Assembly: GCA_003136395.1 (NCBI GenBank)
Contig: PLEH01000204.1
Span: forward strand, 34,478 to 69,035
Length of the DNA stretch: 34,558 nucleotides
Origin: Phenylobacterium sp.
Lineage (GTDB): Bacteria > Pseudomonadota > Alphaproteobacteria > Caulobacterales > Caulobacteraceae
Reading direction: 5' to 3'
Below the pieces are notes generated by a model, which was not told the DNA's origin, searched no databases, and worked only from the letters and a program-made list of their open reading frames with translations. Position 1 is the stretch's first letter. Every line of letters begins with the position of its first letter. Of this stretch, positions 15,519 through 23,684 are shown piece after piece. The position numbers and the translations under genes were made by a program.

Positions 15519-16886
15519 TCAGGCCACCAGCCCCCAGGCGAACCTGAGGTCGCCGACGAACCGCACATAGGCCATGGTCCGGGCGTCCGGGTCGGGCTGG
15601 CGCAGCAGATAGGCGGGGTGGTAGGTGACCACGCCCTTGGCGTGGTCAGGGAGCGGAAGGGCCTCCTGGCGGGCCCTGCCGATCGCCAGCGGCCGGCCGA
15701 AGACCGCCAGCGCCGCGGTGGCGCCCATGGCCACGATCACCTGCGGCCGGACGATCCGGCGTTCGGTGTCGAGCCACCAGCGGCAGGCGGCGACCTCGCC
15801 GGTGGTCGGGGTCTGGTGGATGCGTTTCCTGCCCCTCAGCTCATGCTTGAAATGTTTCACCGCATTGGTGACGAAGGCCTGGTCTCGGGGAACGCCGGCT
15901 TCGGCCAGGGCCTTGTCCAGCATCTGGCCGGCCGGTCCCACGAAGGGGCGCCCCGCCAGGTCCTCCTGGTCGCCCGGCTGCTCGCCCTCCAGCATCAGCC
16001 GCGCCCGGCCGGCACCCTCGCCGGATACGCCCTGGGTCGCGCCGCCGTAGAGGCCGCAGCGGCGGCACATCTGCAGGCCCACATGGACTTCCTCGAGCGT
16101 CATCACCGCCAGACCGTCAAAGGAAGCGTCGCGGCTGGAGCGCTGGGCGGCGCGGACCAACCGGTCGGACGAGTTGGTGTGGGACTGGCGGGCCATGGGC
16201 GAAGGGGCCGGCTCCCGGCGTGGGGACTTTGGGCGGGCGATCGGCTGGGGAATTGATGGCCCCGCGGGCAGGTTCCGCCAGAAGTCCTCCAGGCCCGCCT
16301 CGCGCGGCGCGTCGGCCGGATCGGCGCCCGGCGCGAAGCTGAGCTCACCGCCATCCCAATGGGCGCAGACGTCCGGCGTCAACAGCGAAAACCGCCGGCG
16401 GGCGAACCGCTGGGCGAAGAAGCGGGCGGCGGCCTCGGTCACCCGATGGGCCGGCTCGAACCAGGCGACCTGGACCTCGTGGCCGTCGGCGCCGGCGAAG
16501 GGCTTGAAGTCGGTGAAGGCCCGCATCTGCTGCTCGGCCTGGGCGACGCCTTGCGCAAAAACATGGGCCTTGCGCACGTCCGGATCGGCGTACCGGCTCA
16601 AGAGGCCGGGCTCCCGCCCCAGCCGCCAGAGCAGCCGGTAGAGCAGCGCGAACCGCTCGTCCGACCGATGCCGGATCACCTCGCCGGCCAGCTGCAGGAA
16701 TGCGCGCGGCACGGTGAAGGCCTCGGCCCCAGGCTCGAGCGCGGCGTCGTCGAAAAGGTCGCCGGCCCCGTCGACCGTCCACAGCGCCGCCTCCGGAGCG
16801 ACCCGCCGCGCGCGCAGCACCCGGGCGGCCTCCCGCCAGCCGGAAAAGTCGGTCTCGGAAGCCAGCCGCACGACCTGCATCGTCAT
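15519..16886 (-). CDS. udgX: DUF4130 plus UdgX-family uracil-DNA-binding protein
   Basis: A 455-aa two-part protein. The N-terminal half (about 1-200, VVRLASETDFSGWREAARVL; PDVCAHWDGGELSFAPGADP) matches the DUF4130 type; the C-terminal half is UdgX. There are CRRC for the iron-sulfur cluster, GEQPGDQEDLAGRPFVGPAG (uracil pocket), NAVKHFKHELRGRKRIHQTP with His357 in the loop that in UdgX attaches covalently to the abasic site after uracil removal, and HPAYLL. The Cys of family-4 UDGs after NAVK is His here, as I recall for UdgX. Start ATG 16886 is preferred over the upstream extension. A LexA box lies 16 bp upstream. Confidence 0.9.
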   Translation of the reverse strand: MTMQVVRLASETDFSGWREAARVLRARRVAPEAALWTVDGAGDLFDDAALEPGAEAFTVPRAFLQLAGEVIRHRSDERFALLYRLLWRLGREPGLLSRYADPDVRKAHVFAQGVAQAEQQMRAFTDFKPFAGADGHEVQVAWFEPAHRVTEAAARFFAQRFARRRFSLLTPDVCAHWDGGELSFAPGADPADAPREAGLEDFWRNLPAGPSIPQPIARPKSPRREPAPSPMARQSHTNSSDRLVRAAQRSSRDASFDGLAVMTLEEVHVGLQMCRRCGLYGGATQGVSGEGAGRARLMLEGEQPGDQEDLAGRPFVGPAGQMLDKALAEAGVPRDQAFVTNAVKHFKHELRGRKRIHQTPTTGEVAACRWWLDTERRIVRPQVIVAMGATAALAVFGRPLAIGRARQEALPLPDHAKGVVTYHPAYLLRQPDPDARTMAYVRFVGDLRFAWGLVA

Positions 16887-16901
16887 GGTCGCGATCTTAG
16901 T

Positions 16902-16916
16902 GTTCTCTTTTTGTTC
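16902..16916. promoter_or_regulatory. LexA-binding SOS box (GTTC-N7-GTTC)
   Basis: Plus strand GTTCTCTTTTTGTTC, which on the gene strand is GAAC-N7-GAAC, the direct-repeat operator of alphaproteobacterial LexA. It ends 15 bases before the udgX ATG at 16886, so LexA would cover the promoter, and udgX should rise on DNA damage. The small gene at 16993 is read away from the same box and might share it. LexA binding is inferred from the exact match and the repair function beside it. Confidence 0.82.
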
Positions 16917-16992
16917 TGTCCAGGCGCCGGCGGGGACTGCATTCGGCCATTCGTCGCGTGGACAGTCATCGCGCGAAGCCGGGCCAGCCGCT

Positions 16993-17181
16993 ATGATGGC
17001 TGGCATGGCGACAGGGCTCTACAAGGAGACGGACGGCTGGGGGAACGAGGAGAGCGCTCGCGTCCGATATCCGGATGACTCCGAACTGGACGTTCCGCGC
17101 CATGAGTATGAGGCGGAATTTCACGAACCGCCCTTCGATGAACTGCCGACCAAGACGGAGTACGCGGCCCACCACGCCTGA
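16993..17181 (+). CDS. Small acidic protein of unknown function, divergent from udgX
   Basis: A 62-aa frame from ATG 16993; ATG 17005 (58 aa, MATGLYKETDGWGNEESARV) is an equally good start. Neither has a strong Shine-Dalgarno. It is rich in Glu/Asp (YPDDSELDVPRHEYEAEF, EPPFDELPTKTEY), with no Cys, signal or membrane span. Codon use looks coding rather than random. Nothing is recognised. It begins about 76 bp from the LexA box, so damage-induced expression is a testable idea. Confidence 0.55.
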   Translation: MMAGMATGLYKETDGWGNEESARVRYPDDSELDVPRHEYEAEFHEPPFDELPTKTEYAAHHA

Positions 17182-17321
17182 TGAGCGGTCGCGCCCTCGC
17201 CGGCCGAGAGGGAGCCAGCCGCCGCCTGACGGTTCACGCAGACGTGCGCCCTGCCCGTTCGCTTCGCGCCTTCGCTTGCGTCAGATTGATCCCGGGGGCT
17301 GACGGACAGGGAGACGCGAGC

Positions 17322-17471
17322 ATGACGCAAGGCTTCCAGCAGCAGGACCGCTCGGGGAACTTCAGCTTCCCGAAATCGGTCCCGACGCCGCAGCACGGCC
17401 AGAAAGGCGATCACAGAAATTCGGAACCGACCCGGCCCGAACGCGTCATAGAGCCGCGCCCGGGTCACTAG
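17322..17471 (+). CDS. Possible 49-aa hydrophilic protein
   Basis: From ATG 17322, with a GGGAGA sequence 9 bases upstream, to TAG 17471. The product opens MTQGFQQQDRSGNFSFPKSV and is rich in Gln, Pro, Arg and Asn, probably disordered. The frame remains open upstream to 17181, but that part is Arg/Ala-rich and looks non-coding. The opposite strand also carries a 121-aa frame here with a less protein-like composition. The remainder of 17182-17321 shows nothing else. Confidence 0.4.
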   Translation: MTQGFQQQDRSGNFSFPKSVPTPQHGQKGDHRNSEPTRPERVIEPRPGH

Positions 17472-17509
17472 CGCATCCTTAACCAACTATATTTCGTACT
17501 CCCCGCGAG

Positions 17510-17531
17510 GCCGGCGCATCGGCGCGCCGGC
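17510..17531 (+). promoter_or_regulatory. Perfect hairpin next to the ribosome-binding site of the DUF6134 gene
   Basis: GCCGGCGC (17510-17517) and GCGCCGGC (17524-17531) pair fully around a 6-base loop. The strong Shine-Dalgarno AAGGAGG starts at the next base (17532-17538). The stem could stop upstream transcripts, protect the 5' end, or influence ribosome access. No poly-T follows, so a classic terminator is unlikely. Confidence 0.5.
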
Positions 17532-17544
17532 AAGGAGGTCCATG

Positions 17545-18162
17545 ATGTCCGAGCGTGCTGCCGCCCTGTCCCGCCGCGCGATCCTGACCGCCGGCCTGTT
17601 CCTGCCCCTGGCGCCGGGGCTGGTCATGGCCGCGTCGAAGACCCTGGCCTTCGCGGTGTTCCGCAACGGCTCCAAGATCGGCGAGCATCAGGTGGTCTTC
17701 AACATCGACGGCGGCGCCCTGACCGCCACCACCGACGCCACCATGACCGTCAAGATCGGCCCGGTGCCGGTGTTCAAGTACCACCACCGCGCGCTCGAAA
17801 AGCGCAGCGACGGGGTCTTCGCCTCACTGGTGACCTCCACCAGCACCAACGGCAAGGACGAGCACGTGACCGCCGAGCGCGCCGGCGGCGTGGTCCACGT
17901 GGACTGCACCTACGGCAAGACCAACCTGCCGGCCGACGCCAATCCGATGACCCACTGGAACCCGCAGATCTTCGGCGGCGCGCCGCTGTTCAACCCGCAG
18001 ACCGGCAAGATCCTGAAGGTGAGGACCGCCCGCGTCGCGCCCAACCACGTGACCATCCGCGGCGAGGCCGAGATCGACGATTTCTACGACGAGGCCGGCG
18101 CCTGGCAGTCCCTGACCGGCAAGCTCGATGACGGCTCGAAGGTGGAATACCGCCGGGTCTGA
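17545..18162 (+). CDS. DUF6134-family exported protein with Tat-type signal
   Basis: A 205-aa protein (one residue more if ATG 17542 is used; 17545 gives the better 6-base spacing from AAGGAGG). The signal has the twin-arginine look, LSRRAILTAGLFLPLAPGLV then MAA, so export of a folded protein to the periplasm is likely. The mature part begins KTLAFAVFRNGSKIGEHQV, a beta-rich start typical of DUF6134, and includes YHHRALEKRSDGVFASLVT and FNPQTGKILKV. Function is unknown. It appears monocistronic, 62 bp before the next gene. Confidence 0.82.
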   Translation: MSERAAALSRRAILTAGLFLPLAPGLVMAASKTLAFAVFRNGSKIGEHQVVFNIDGGALTATTDATMTVKIGPVPVFKYHHRALEKRSDGVFASLVTSTSTNGKDEHVTAERAGGVVHVDCTYGKTNLPADANPMTHWNPQIFGGAPLFNPQTGKILKVRTARVAPNHVTIRGEAEIDDFYDEAGAWQSLTGKLDDGSKVEYRRV

Positions 18163-18224
18163 TCTTTGCCTGTCGATCGATTCTCCAGTCGGCGGCGGGG
18201 CGCTTTGGCGCTAGCCTGACGGCT

Positions 18225-19064
18225 ATGTCAGACGCCGCCGCCAACACCGACCAGATCGCCTATTGGAACGACGCCGCGGGCAAGACGTGGGCTGAGTTCC
18301 GGGACGCCCTCGACCGGCAGGTCGGACCCCTGGGCGCGAGGGTCATCGAGGTCCTGGCGCCGGCGGCCGGCGAGCGGGTCCTCGACATCGGCTGTGGCTG
18401 CGGGCAAACGACCCTGGAGCTGGCGAAACGGGTCGGGCCCTCAGGCGCCGTGCTGGGGGTGGACATCTCGCAGCCCATGCTGGCGGTGGCGCGGGCGCGG
18501 GCGGCCGGCGTCGCCCAGGCGAGCTTCCTGGAGGCGGACGCCCAGACCCATCCGTTCGAAGCCGGCGCCTACGATGCGATCCACTCGCGGTTCGGAGTGA
18601 TGTTCTTCCAGGACCCGGTCGCCGCCTTCGCGAACCTGCGGCGCGCGCTGAAGCCCGGCGGGCGGCTGGGCTTCCTGTGCTGGCGCGCGCCGGCGGAGAA
18701 CCCGATCATGGTCCTGCCGATGCTCGCCGCCGCGCCTCACCTGCCCCCGCCCGTTCCGCCGATCCCGGGCGCGCCGGGCCCTTTCGCCTTCGCCGACGCC
18801 GACAGGGTGCGCGGGATCCTGGCCGGCGCCGGTTTCCAGGATATCTCTCTCGAACCTCAGGACATGGCGGCCGGCGGCAACAGCCTGGAGGCCGCGCTCG
18901 ACCTGGCCCTGCGGGTCGGCCCTCTGGGCGCGCAGCTGCGGGAGCGGCCGGAGGCGCGGGCGGCGGTGATCGCGGATGTTCGGGCCGCGCTCGCGTCGCA
19001 TCTCGAGGACGGGCGCGTGTTCCTGCCCTCCGCCACGTGGATCGTCTCGGCGCGGACCGGCTGA
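18225..19064 (+). CDS. Class I SAM-dependent methyltransferase (UbiE-like)
   Basis: A 279-aa cytoplasmic enzyme. NTDQIAYWNDAAGKTWAEF at the N-terminus and motif I RVLDIGCGCGQTTLELAKRV (about 51-70) are followed by VLGVDISQPMLAVARARAAG and ADAQTHPFEAGAYDAIHSRF, then LRRALKPGGRLGFLCWRAPA. This order is typical of UbiE/Coq5-like small-molecule methyltransferases. The acceptor is unknown. It lies alone, 62 bp after the DUF6134 gene and 119 bp before the MFS gene. Confidence 0.85.
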   Translation: MSDAAANTDQIAYWNDAAGKTWAEFRDALDRQVGPLGARVIEVLAPAAGERVLDIGCGCGQTTLELAKRVGPSGAVLGVDISQPMLAVARARAAGVAQASFLEADAQTHPFEAGAYDAIHSRFGVMFFQDPVAAFANLRRALKPGGRLGFLCWRAPAENPIMVLPMLAAAPHLPPPVPPIPGAPGPFAFADADRVRGILAGAGFQDISLEPQDMAAGGNSLEAALDLALRVGPLGAQLRERPEARAAVIADVRAALASHLEDGRVFLPSATWIVSARTG

Positions 19065-19183
19065 GGCGGCGCACGCTTTCCCGTCCGCGCGAGACTCTGT
19101 TACAGCACCGGCATTGAAATCATCCGATAGCTGAGGGCGTTGCGCGCGGGCCGGGTTGCACCCGTCTGCGGGACGTTGAGGAT

Positions 19184-20503
19184 TTGACCGCGACGATTGA
19201 ACCCCCGGCCGCAGCTTCCGGAGAGCCCGACCTCGCCCAGCGCGAGGCCGAGTACGAGAAATTCGTCTGGGACAATCTCAAGCGCAACTACCTCGGCAAC
19301 TACCTGCACGGCATGCTGGGAATGACCGGCTTCCGGCTGGTCAACACGCCGACCTTCCTGCCGGCCTACCTGCACATGGTCTCCGGCTCCAACGCCATCG
19401 TCGGCCTGGGGCTCGCCCTGCAGCAGGTAGGCGGCGTCATCTCGCCGATCTTCGGCGCCAGCAAGATCGAGCACCGCACCAAGGTGATGCCGGCGGCCAT
19501 GTGGATGGGCGGCCTGGCGCGGATGGCGGTGCTGGGCATCGCGCTCTCCGGCTGGCTGTTCAAGGGCAATATGCTGGTGGGCTCGATCCTGAGCTTCATG
19601 CTGATGTTCGGCATCTTCATGGGCGCCCAGCGGGTGGTGTTCAGCCTGCTGATGGCCAAGGTGATCCCGATCAGCCGGCGCGGCCGCCTGCAGGCCTGGC
19701 GCAACTTCACCGGCAGCGTCATAGCCGCCGCGATGGCCTATGCGGCCGGCCGCTACTTCATCGGCCCGAACCTGTTCGGCAACGGCTACGGCACGACCTT
19801 CGTCTTCGCCTTCATCCTGACCAGCCTGGGGCTGTCGGCGCTGCAGATGCTGCTGAAGGAGCCGGAGCCGCCGACCACCCGCACCCAGGGCCGGTTCCGC
19901 GACCGGCTGCGCGAGTTCCCGCGCCTGATCACCGAGGACCGCGCCTACGCCTGGTTCCTGGTGGTGCAGATGCTGGCGGCCTCGGCCCGGATCGCGACGC
20001 CGTTCTACATCCTCTACGTGGGCTCCTCGGTGCACATGACCGGCAAGCTCCTGGGGGCGCTGTCCTTTGCCTACATCGGGGCCGACGCGCTCTCGAACCT
20101 GGTCTGGGGCTATCTGGGCGACAAGACGGGGTTTCGCCTGGTCTTGCTGTTTTCGCTCGCGGCCTGGGCGGCCTCGACCGTCCTGCTGATCGAGGTCCAT
20201 GCCCCCTGGGCGGTGTTCCTGGCCTTCTTCGGCCTGGGCGCGGGTCAGGCCGGCTACAACATGTCGGCCCAGACCATGATCCTGGAGTTCGGGGCCCGCG
20301 ACGACCTGCCCATGCGCATCGCCGTCTCGGCCACCGCCGAAAGCATTACCGCCACCATCGCTCCGCTGATCGGCGGCCAGGTCGCCGACCTGTTCGGCTA
20401 CAACGTGGTCTTCGGTCTTTCCATCGGGGTGCTGGCGGCCGGGCTCCTGCTGCTGATCGCCGCGGTAAAGGAGCCCCGTACCGCGCGGCTGGAGACGATG
20501 TAG
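19184..20503 (+). CDS. MFS transporter
   Basis: A 439-aa polytopic inner-membrane protein with a pattern fitting about 12 spans. A hydrophilic N-terminus of about 35 residues is followed by YLGNYLHGMLGMTGFRLVNT and LGLALQQVGGVISPIFGASK. The cytoplasmic loop near the middle has KEPEPPTTRTQGRFRDRLRE, and the second half includes GADALSNLVWGYLGDKTGFR, the usual MFS loop motif after an early helix. The start is TTG at 19184 with GAGG close by. Substrate is unknown. Its stop codon directly abuts the stop of the convergent dehydrogenase gene. Confidence 0.85.
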   Translation: MTATIEPPAAASGEPDLAQREAEYEKFVWDNLKRNYLGNYLHGMLGMTGFRLVNTPTFLPAYLHMVSGSNAIVGLGLALQQVGGVISPIFGASKIEHRTKVMPAAMWMGGLARMAVLGIALSGWLFKGNMLVGSILSFMLMFGIFMGAQRVVFSLLMAKVIPISRRGRLQAWRNFTGSVIAAAMAYAAGRYFIGPNLFGNGYGTTFVFAFILTSLGLSALQMLLKEPEPPTTRTQGRFRDRLREFPRLITEDRAYAWFLVVQMLAASARIATPFYILYVGSSVHMTGKLLGALSFAYIGADALSNLVWGYLGDKTGFRLVLLFSLAAWAASTVLLIEVHAPWAVFLAFFGLGAGQAGYNMSAQTMILEFGARDDLPMRIAVSATAESITATIAPLIGGQVADLFGYNVVFGLSIGVLAAGLLLLIAAVKEPRTARLETM

Positions 20504-21580
20504 TCAGGCCGCGGCCTTCTGCTCCGCGGCCAGGCTGATGCGGGCCTTGGCCATTTCGTTGGCCACCTGGTCGCTCGGGCGGCGCTCGGTCTTCGAGCGG
20601 TCGAGGACTTCGTCCAGGGTCTCCATCAGGCGGGCGAGCTTCATCTCCACCCAGGCCGGGTCGAAGGCTTCCTGGCGGTCGAGCGCGCGAATCTCGCCGG
20701 CCACATTGATGATGCCGCCGCCGTTGATCACATAGTCGGGCAGATAGAGCATGCCGCGCTCATAGACCGCGCGGCCGGTCTCGGCGTCGGCCAGCTGGTT
20801 GTTGGCGCCGCCGGCGATCACCTTGCACTTGAGCCTGGGAAGGGTGTCGGCGTTGACCGCTCCGCCCAGCGCACACGGCGCGAAGACGTCGGCTGCGGCG
20901 TCGAAAATCTGATTGGGCGCCACGACCTTGGCCCCGGTCCGCTCGGCGACTTCGCGGAGCGCGTCGGCGTTGACGTCGGTGATGATCAGCTTGGCGCCGG
21001 CCGCATGCAGCTTGTCGGCCAGATAGCCGCCCACGTGGCCGACACCCTGGACCGCCACGGTGACGCCGTCGAGGTCGCGGTTGAGCGCGCGGCGGACGCC
21101 GAGCGTGACGCCGCGAAAAATACCCTCGGCGGTCACCGGGCTGGGGTCGCCGGAGGCCGCGGCGTGACCCGTGAGGCCGGCCACGAAGCGGGTGGTCTTG
21201 CGCGCGTGCATCAGGTCGGCCGGCGAAACGCCGACGTCCTCGGCCGTCCAGTACTTGCCGCCCACGTCCTCGACCGCGCGGCCGAAGGCCTCGAACAGGG
21301 CCGGGGTTTTCTGGGTGCGGCTGTCGCCGATGATCACGGCCTTGCCGCCGCCCAGCTCCAGGTCGGCCATGGCGTTCTTGTAGGACATGGCGCGCGACAG
21401 GCGCAGGGCATCCTCCAGCGCCGCGTCGGCGCTCGCGAAGGGCCACATGCGGCAACCGCCGGCGGCCGGGCCTCGGGCCGTCGAATGCACGGCGATGATG
21501 CATTTGAGGCCGGATTTTTCGTCAAAGAACGCGTGGACGCCTTCGTGGCCCTCAAAGGCAGGCGAATCGAACAAGGTCAT
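20504..21580 (-). CDS. Leucine-dehydrogenase-like Glu/Leu/Phe/Val dehydrogenase
   Basis: A 358-aa NAD-dependent amino acid dehydrogenase that would deaminate a branched-chain or related amino acid to its 2-oxo acid. Motifs: GGCRMWPFASADAALEDALR, SYKNAMADLELGGGKAVIIG with the catalytic Lys pair, YWTAEDVGVSPADLMHARKT, and the nucleotide-binding VAVQGVGHVGGYLADKLHAA. ATG 21580 gives MTLFDSPAFEGHEGVHAFFD; the open frame above it is Arg-rich and rejected. It lies downstream of thiolase, acyl-CoA dehydrogenase and GST genes, a context that fits branched-chain amino acid use. Leu against Val or Phe preference cannot be read. Confidence 0.88.
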   Translation of the reverse strand: MTLFDSPAFEGHEGVHAFFDEKSGLKCIIAVHSTARGPAAGGCRMWPFASADAALEDALRLSRAMSYKNAMADLELGGGKAVIIGDSRTQKTPALFEAFGRAVEDVGGKYWTAEDVGVSPADLMHARKTTRFVAGLTGHAAASGDPSPVTAEGIFRGVTLGVRRALNRDLDGVTVAVQGVGHVGGYLADKLHAAGAKLIITDVNADALREVAERTGAKVVAPNQIFDAAADVFAPCALGGAVNADTLPRLKCKVIAGGANNQLADAETGRAVYERGMLYLPDYVINGGGIINVAGEIRALDRQEAFDPAWVEMKLARLMETLDEVLDRSKTERRPSDQVANEMAKARISLAAEQKAAA

Positions 21581-21658
21581 GCCGCAGACATCACTGATGT
21601 TGGGAGAGGAATTGCGAGCCCTGCCTCTACGCCTGACCGGTTGACGGAACAACCCCGC

Positions 21659-22681
21659 TCAGGACCCGTCGGCGGCCGCCTGCATCTGGCCGCCGGGCGT
21701 CGGCGCCGTCGGAATCTTCGGCGCGCCGGAGGGCAAGGGCGCGGACGGATCGCGGATGAAGGCCAGGATGTCCGTCCAGACCGTCGGCCCCTCATGGTCG
21801 CGCATCATCAGGTGCCAGCCGTGCGCGTAATAGGCGGACCGGTCCGTGGGCTTGAGTTGGGACGCGGCCTTGAACGCGGCGTTCTTGGGGATGATCTGAT
21901 CGTGCGCGCCGTAAAGGTAGAGGGTTGGCAGGTGGGCCTTGCCGACATCGTCGGCGGCCTTGTCCATGGTGCTCACCAGTCCGTAGATCGTGTCCGAACG
22001 CGCGCCCCAGATCATCAGAGGATCTCGGCCCATGGCGATCAATTCGTCGCGGTTGTCGCTGGGGCTGACCTTGGTGGTGAGCCAGCGCGGCGGCTCATAG
22101 ACCTTTGGCCCTGTGAAATTGGCGGCCAGCCAAAGCAGGGTCTTGTTGGGCAGCGGCTGCTCGCGCCAGCCCCAGACGGCGGGCGACAGCAGCACCAGCC
22201 GGTCGGCGCTCGGCGGCCGATCCGACGCGAACGCCTCCGCCGCGATCGCCCCGCCCAGACTCTCGCCGGCCACCACCACCACCGCATGCGGATACTTCTG
22301 GCGCACGAGCGCGGTCACCGTGCGCAGGTCCTCGACCATCAGCTCGTCGCCGGCCCAGACGCCGCGGCCCGGCGAGCGTCCAAAACCGCGCTGGTCGTAG
22401 GCGACGGTGGTCACCCCCTGCTTGGCCCACCAGGGCGCGGCCATGTGGAAGGCGTTGGCGTAGTCGTTCATGCCGTGGACGCCGACGATCACCGCCCAGG
22501 GATCACTGGCTGCGTCCCACTCGGAAAGGCCGAGCCGGGCGCCGTCGAAGCTGACGATGTCGCTGGCCTCGATCCGCGGCCCGCCAAAGCCCAGCGGCGG
22601 CCTGCCCGCCTGCTGCACCATCAGCGGCGTGCAGGCTGTCAGCATCAGGCCGGCGAAGAGGAGGGCAAAGAGGCGCGTCAT
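21659..22681 (-). CDS. Alpha/beta hydrolase lipoprotein, monoacylglycerol-lipase-like
   Basis: A 340-aa serine hydrolase. The N-terminus has a lipobox, MTRLFALLFAGLMLTAC, with Cys17 lipidated, so the enzyme is anchored in an envelope membrane. The catalytic triad can be placed: Ser141 in VVVVAGESLGGAIAAEA, Asp261 in LYLYGAHDQIIPK and His290 in YYAHGWHLMMRD. VAYDQRGFGRSPG is the typical early motif. It probably cleaves lipid esters or monoglycerides. A Pro/Ala-rich tail follows the domain. Gaps are 59 bp after GST and 78 bp before the dehydrogenase. Confidence 0.88.
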   Translation of the reverse strand: MTRLFALLFAGLMLTACTPLMVQQAGRPPLGFGGPRIEASDIVSFDGARLGLSEWDAASDPWAVIVGVHGMNDYANAFHMAAPWWAKQGVTTVAYDQRGFGRSPGRGVWAGDELMVEDLRTVTALVRQKYPHAVVVVAGESLGGAIAAEAFASDRPPSADRLVLLSPAVWGWREQPLPNKTLLWLAANFTGPKVYEPPRWLTTKVSPSDNRDELIAMGRDPLMIWGARSDTIYGLVSTMDKAADDVGKAHLPTLYLYGAHDQIIPKNAAFKAASQLKPTDRSAYYAHGWHLMMRDHEGPTVWTDILAFIRDPSAPLPSGAPKIPTAPTPGGQMQAAADGS

Positions 22682-22740
22682 CGGATCGTCAGCTTAGAAC
22701 AAGCCGGCCGCCTTTCGGAGCGCGACGGATCGTCCGCCCC

Positions 22741-23379
22741 TTACGCCGCCAGCGCCGCCTTCTCCTCGGCGATCAACTTGGCGAAAGCCGGGCGCGCGCT
22801 GATCGTCGCCACATAGGCCGCCGTCTTCGGGTGGGTCCCGTCGTTCACCGAGCAACTTGCGTGGCTCATGGTGATCAGCGGGCTCACCACGGCGATGTCG
22901 GCGAGGGTGAAGCGGTCCTCGACCAGGTAGCCGGAGGCCGGGATCACCGTTTCCAGGTAGTCCATCAGCTTTGGAAACTCGGTCTGCTGCGCCTCGTCGG
23001 CCTCGGCCAGGTTGCCTGGCCGGCCGAAGAACTTCGGCGAGACCACGCGGTTGAAGAAGATCTTGCCGCCGCAGGCCCCCACGATGGTGTCGCCGAACTC
23101 CTCGTACCAGATGGTCCGCGCGCGGTTCCTGGCCTCGGTGGGGATCAGGTTCGGGTCGGGCTTGATCACGTCCAGATAGGTGATGATCGCCGTGGAGTCA
23201 GAGATCAGGAAATCGCCGTCCTTGAAGCCCGGCATCTTCCTGAACGGACTGGCCTCGGCGAACTCCGGCGGCCCGCCCTGGCCGCCGGCCATGATCACCT
23301 CGAAGTCGAGGCCTTTTTCGGTGGCGAAGACGATGGTCTTGCGGACATAGGGTGAGAGCGAACTGCCGTAGATGATCAT
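22741..23379 (-). CDS. Glutathione S-transferase family protein
   Basis: A 212-aa cytosolic GST. The thioredoxin-like N-terminal domain starts MIIYGSSLSPYVRKTIVFAT, with Ser/Tyr/Arg at the glutathione site and the cis-Pro and DSTAI segment in LISDSTAIITYLD. The C-terminal helical domain has YLVEDRFTLADIAVVSPL. Substrate is unknown. Its ATG overlaps the stop of the DUF3253 gene by 4 bp (ATGA), so it is translated in the thiolase and acyl-CoA dehydrogenase operon and may detoxify intermediates of that pathway (inference). Confidence 0.88.
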   Translation of the reverse strand: MIIYGSSLSPYVRKTIVFATEKGLDFEVIMAGGQGGPPEFAEASPFRKMPGFKDGDFLISDSTAIITYLDVIKPDPNLIPTEARNRARTIWYEEFGDTIVGACGGKIFFNRVVSPKFFGRPGNLAEADEAQQTEFPKLMDYLETVIPASGYLVEDRFTLADIAVVSPLITMSHASCSVNDGTHPKTAAYVATISARPAFAKLIAEEKAALAA

Positions 23380-23684
23380 GGCGTCTCTTCCTCTTGCGGT
23401 TCCAGTTGCGGCGCCGGCTCCCGCGGCGTCGGATCGCCCGTCATCGGCAGACGAATGCGGTAGACGCCCTTGAAGTCGCCGGGGTCGGCCGGTTTGTTGT
23501 GCCGCAGGATAATGACCTTTCCCTGACGTGCGAGGCCGCGGGCTATGGCGCGGACCTGCCCGAGCAGGCGCCGCCAGGCCTCCGGGTCGACCGCGCGGGC
23601 CACCTCCTCCGGCGACACCGACTTGCCGGGCGCGACCTTGGCGTTCAGCAGATCGAAGATGGCGGTCTCGACGTTTTCGGCCAC
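23376..23684 (-). CDS. DUF3253-family small protein
   Basis: A 102-aa protein matching DUF3253: AIFDLLNAKVAPGKSVSPEE, VARAVDPEAWRRLLGQVRAI, and LARQGKVIILRHNKP with a final KGVYRIRLP. The arrangement resembles a winged-helix fold, but no function is established. Start is GTG at 23684, immediately adjacent to the TAG of the acyl-CoA dehydrogenase gene, and the end overlaps GST by 4 bp. The C-terminal 20 residues are acidic and Pro-rich. Confidence 0.83.
   Translation of the reverse strand: MAENVETAIFDLLNAKVAPGKSVSPEEVARAVDPEAWRRLLGQVRAIARGLARQGKVIILRHNKPADPGDFKGVYRIRLPMTGDPTPREPAPQLEPQEEETP

Noticed and set aside
17121-17486. 121-codon frame on the minus strand opposite the small plus-strand ORFs
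   Set aside because: No motif, no ribosome site noticed, Arg/Ala/Ser-rich. The small plus-strand frames look more protein-like, though the evidence there is also modest.
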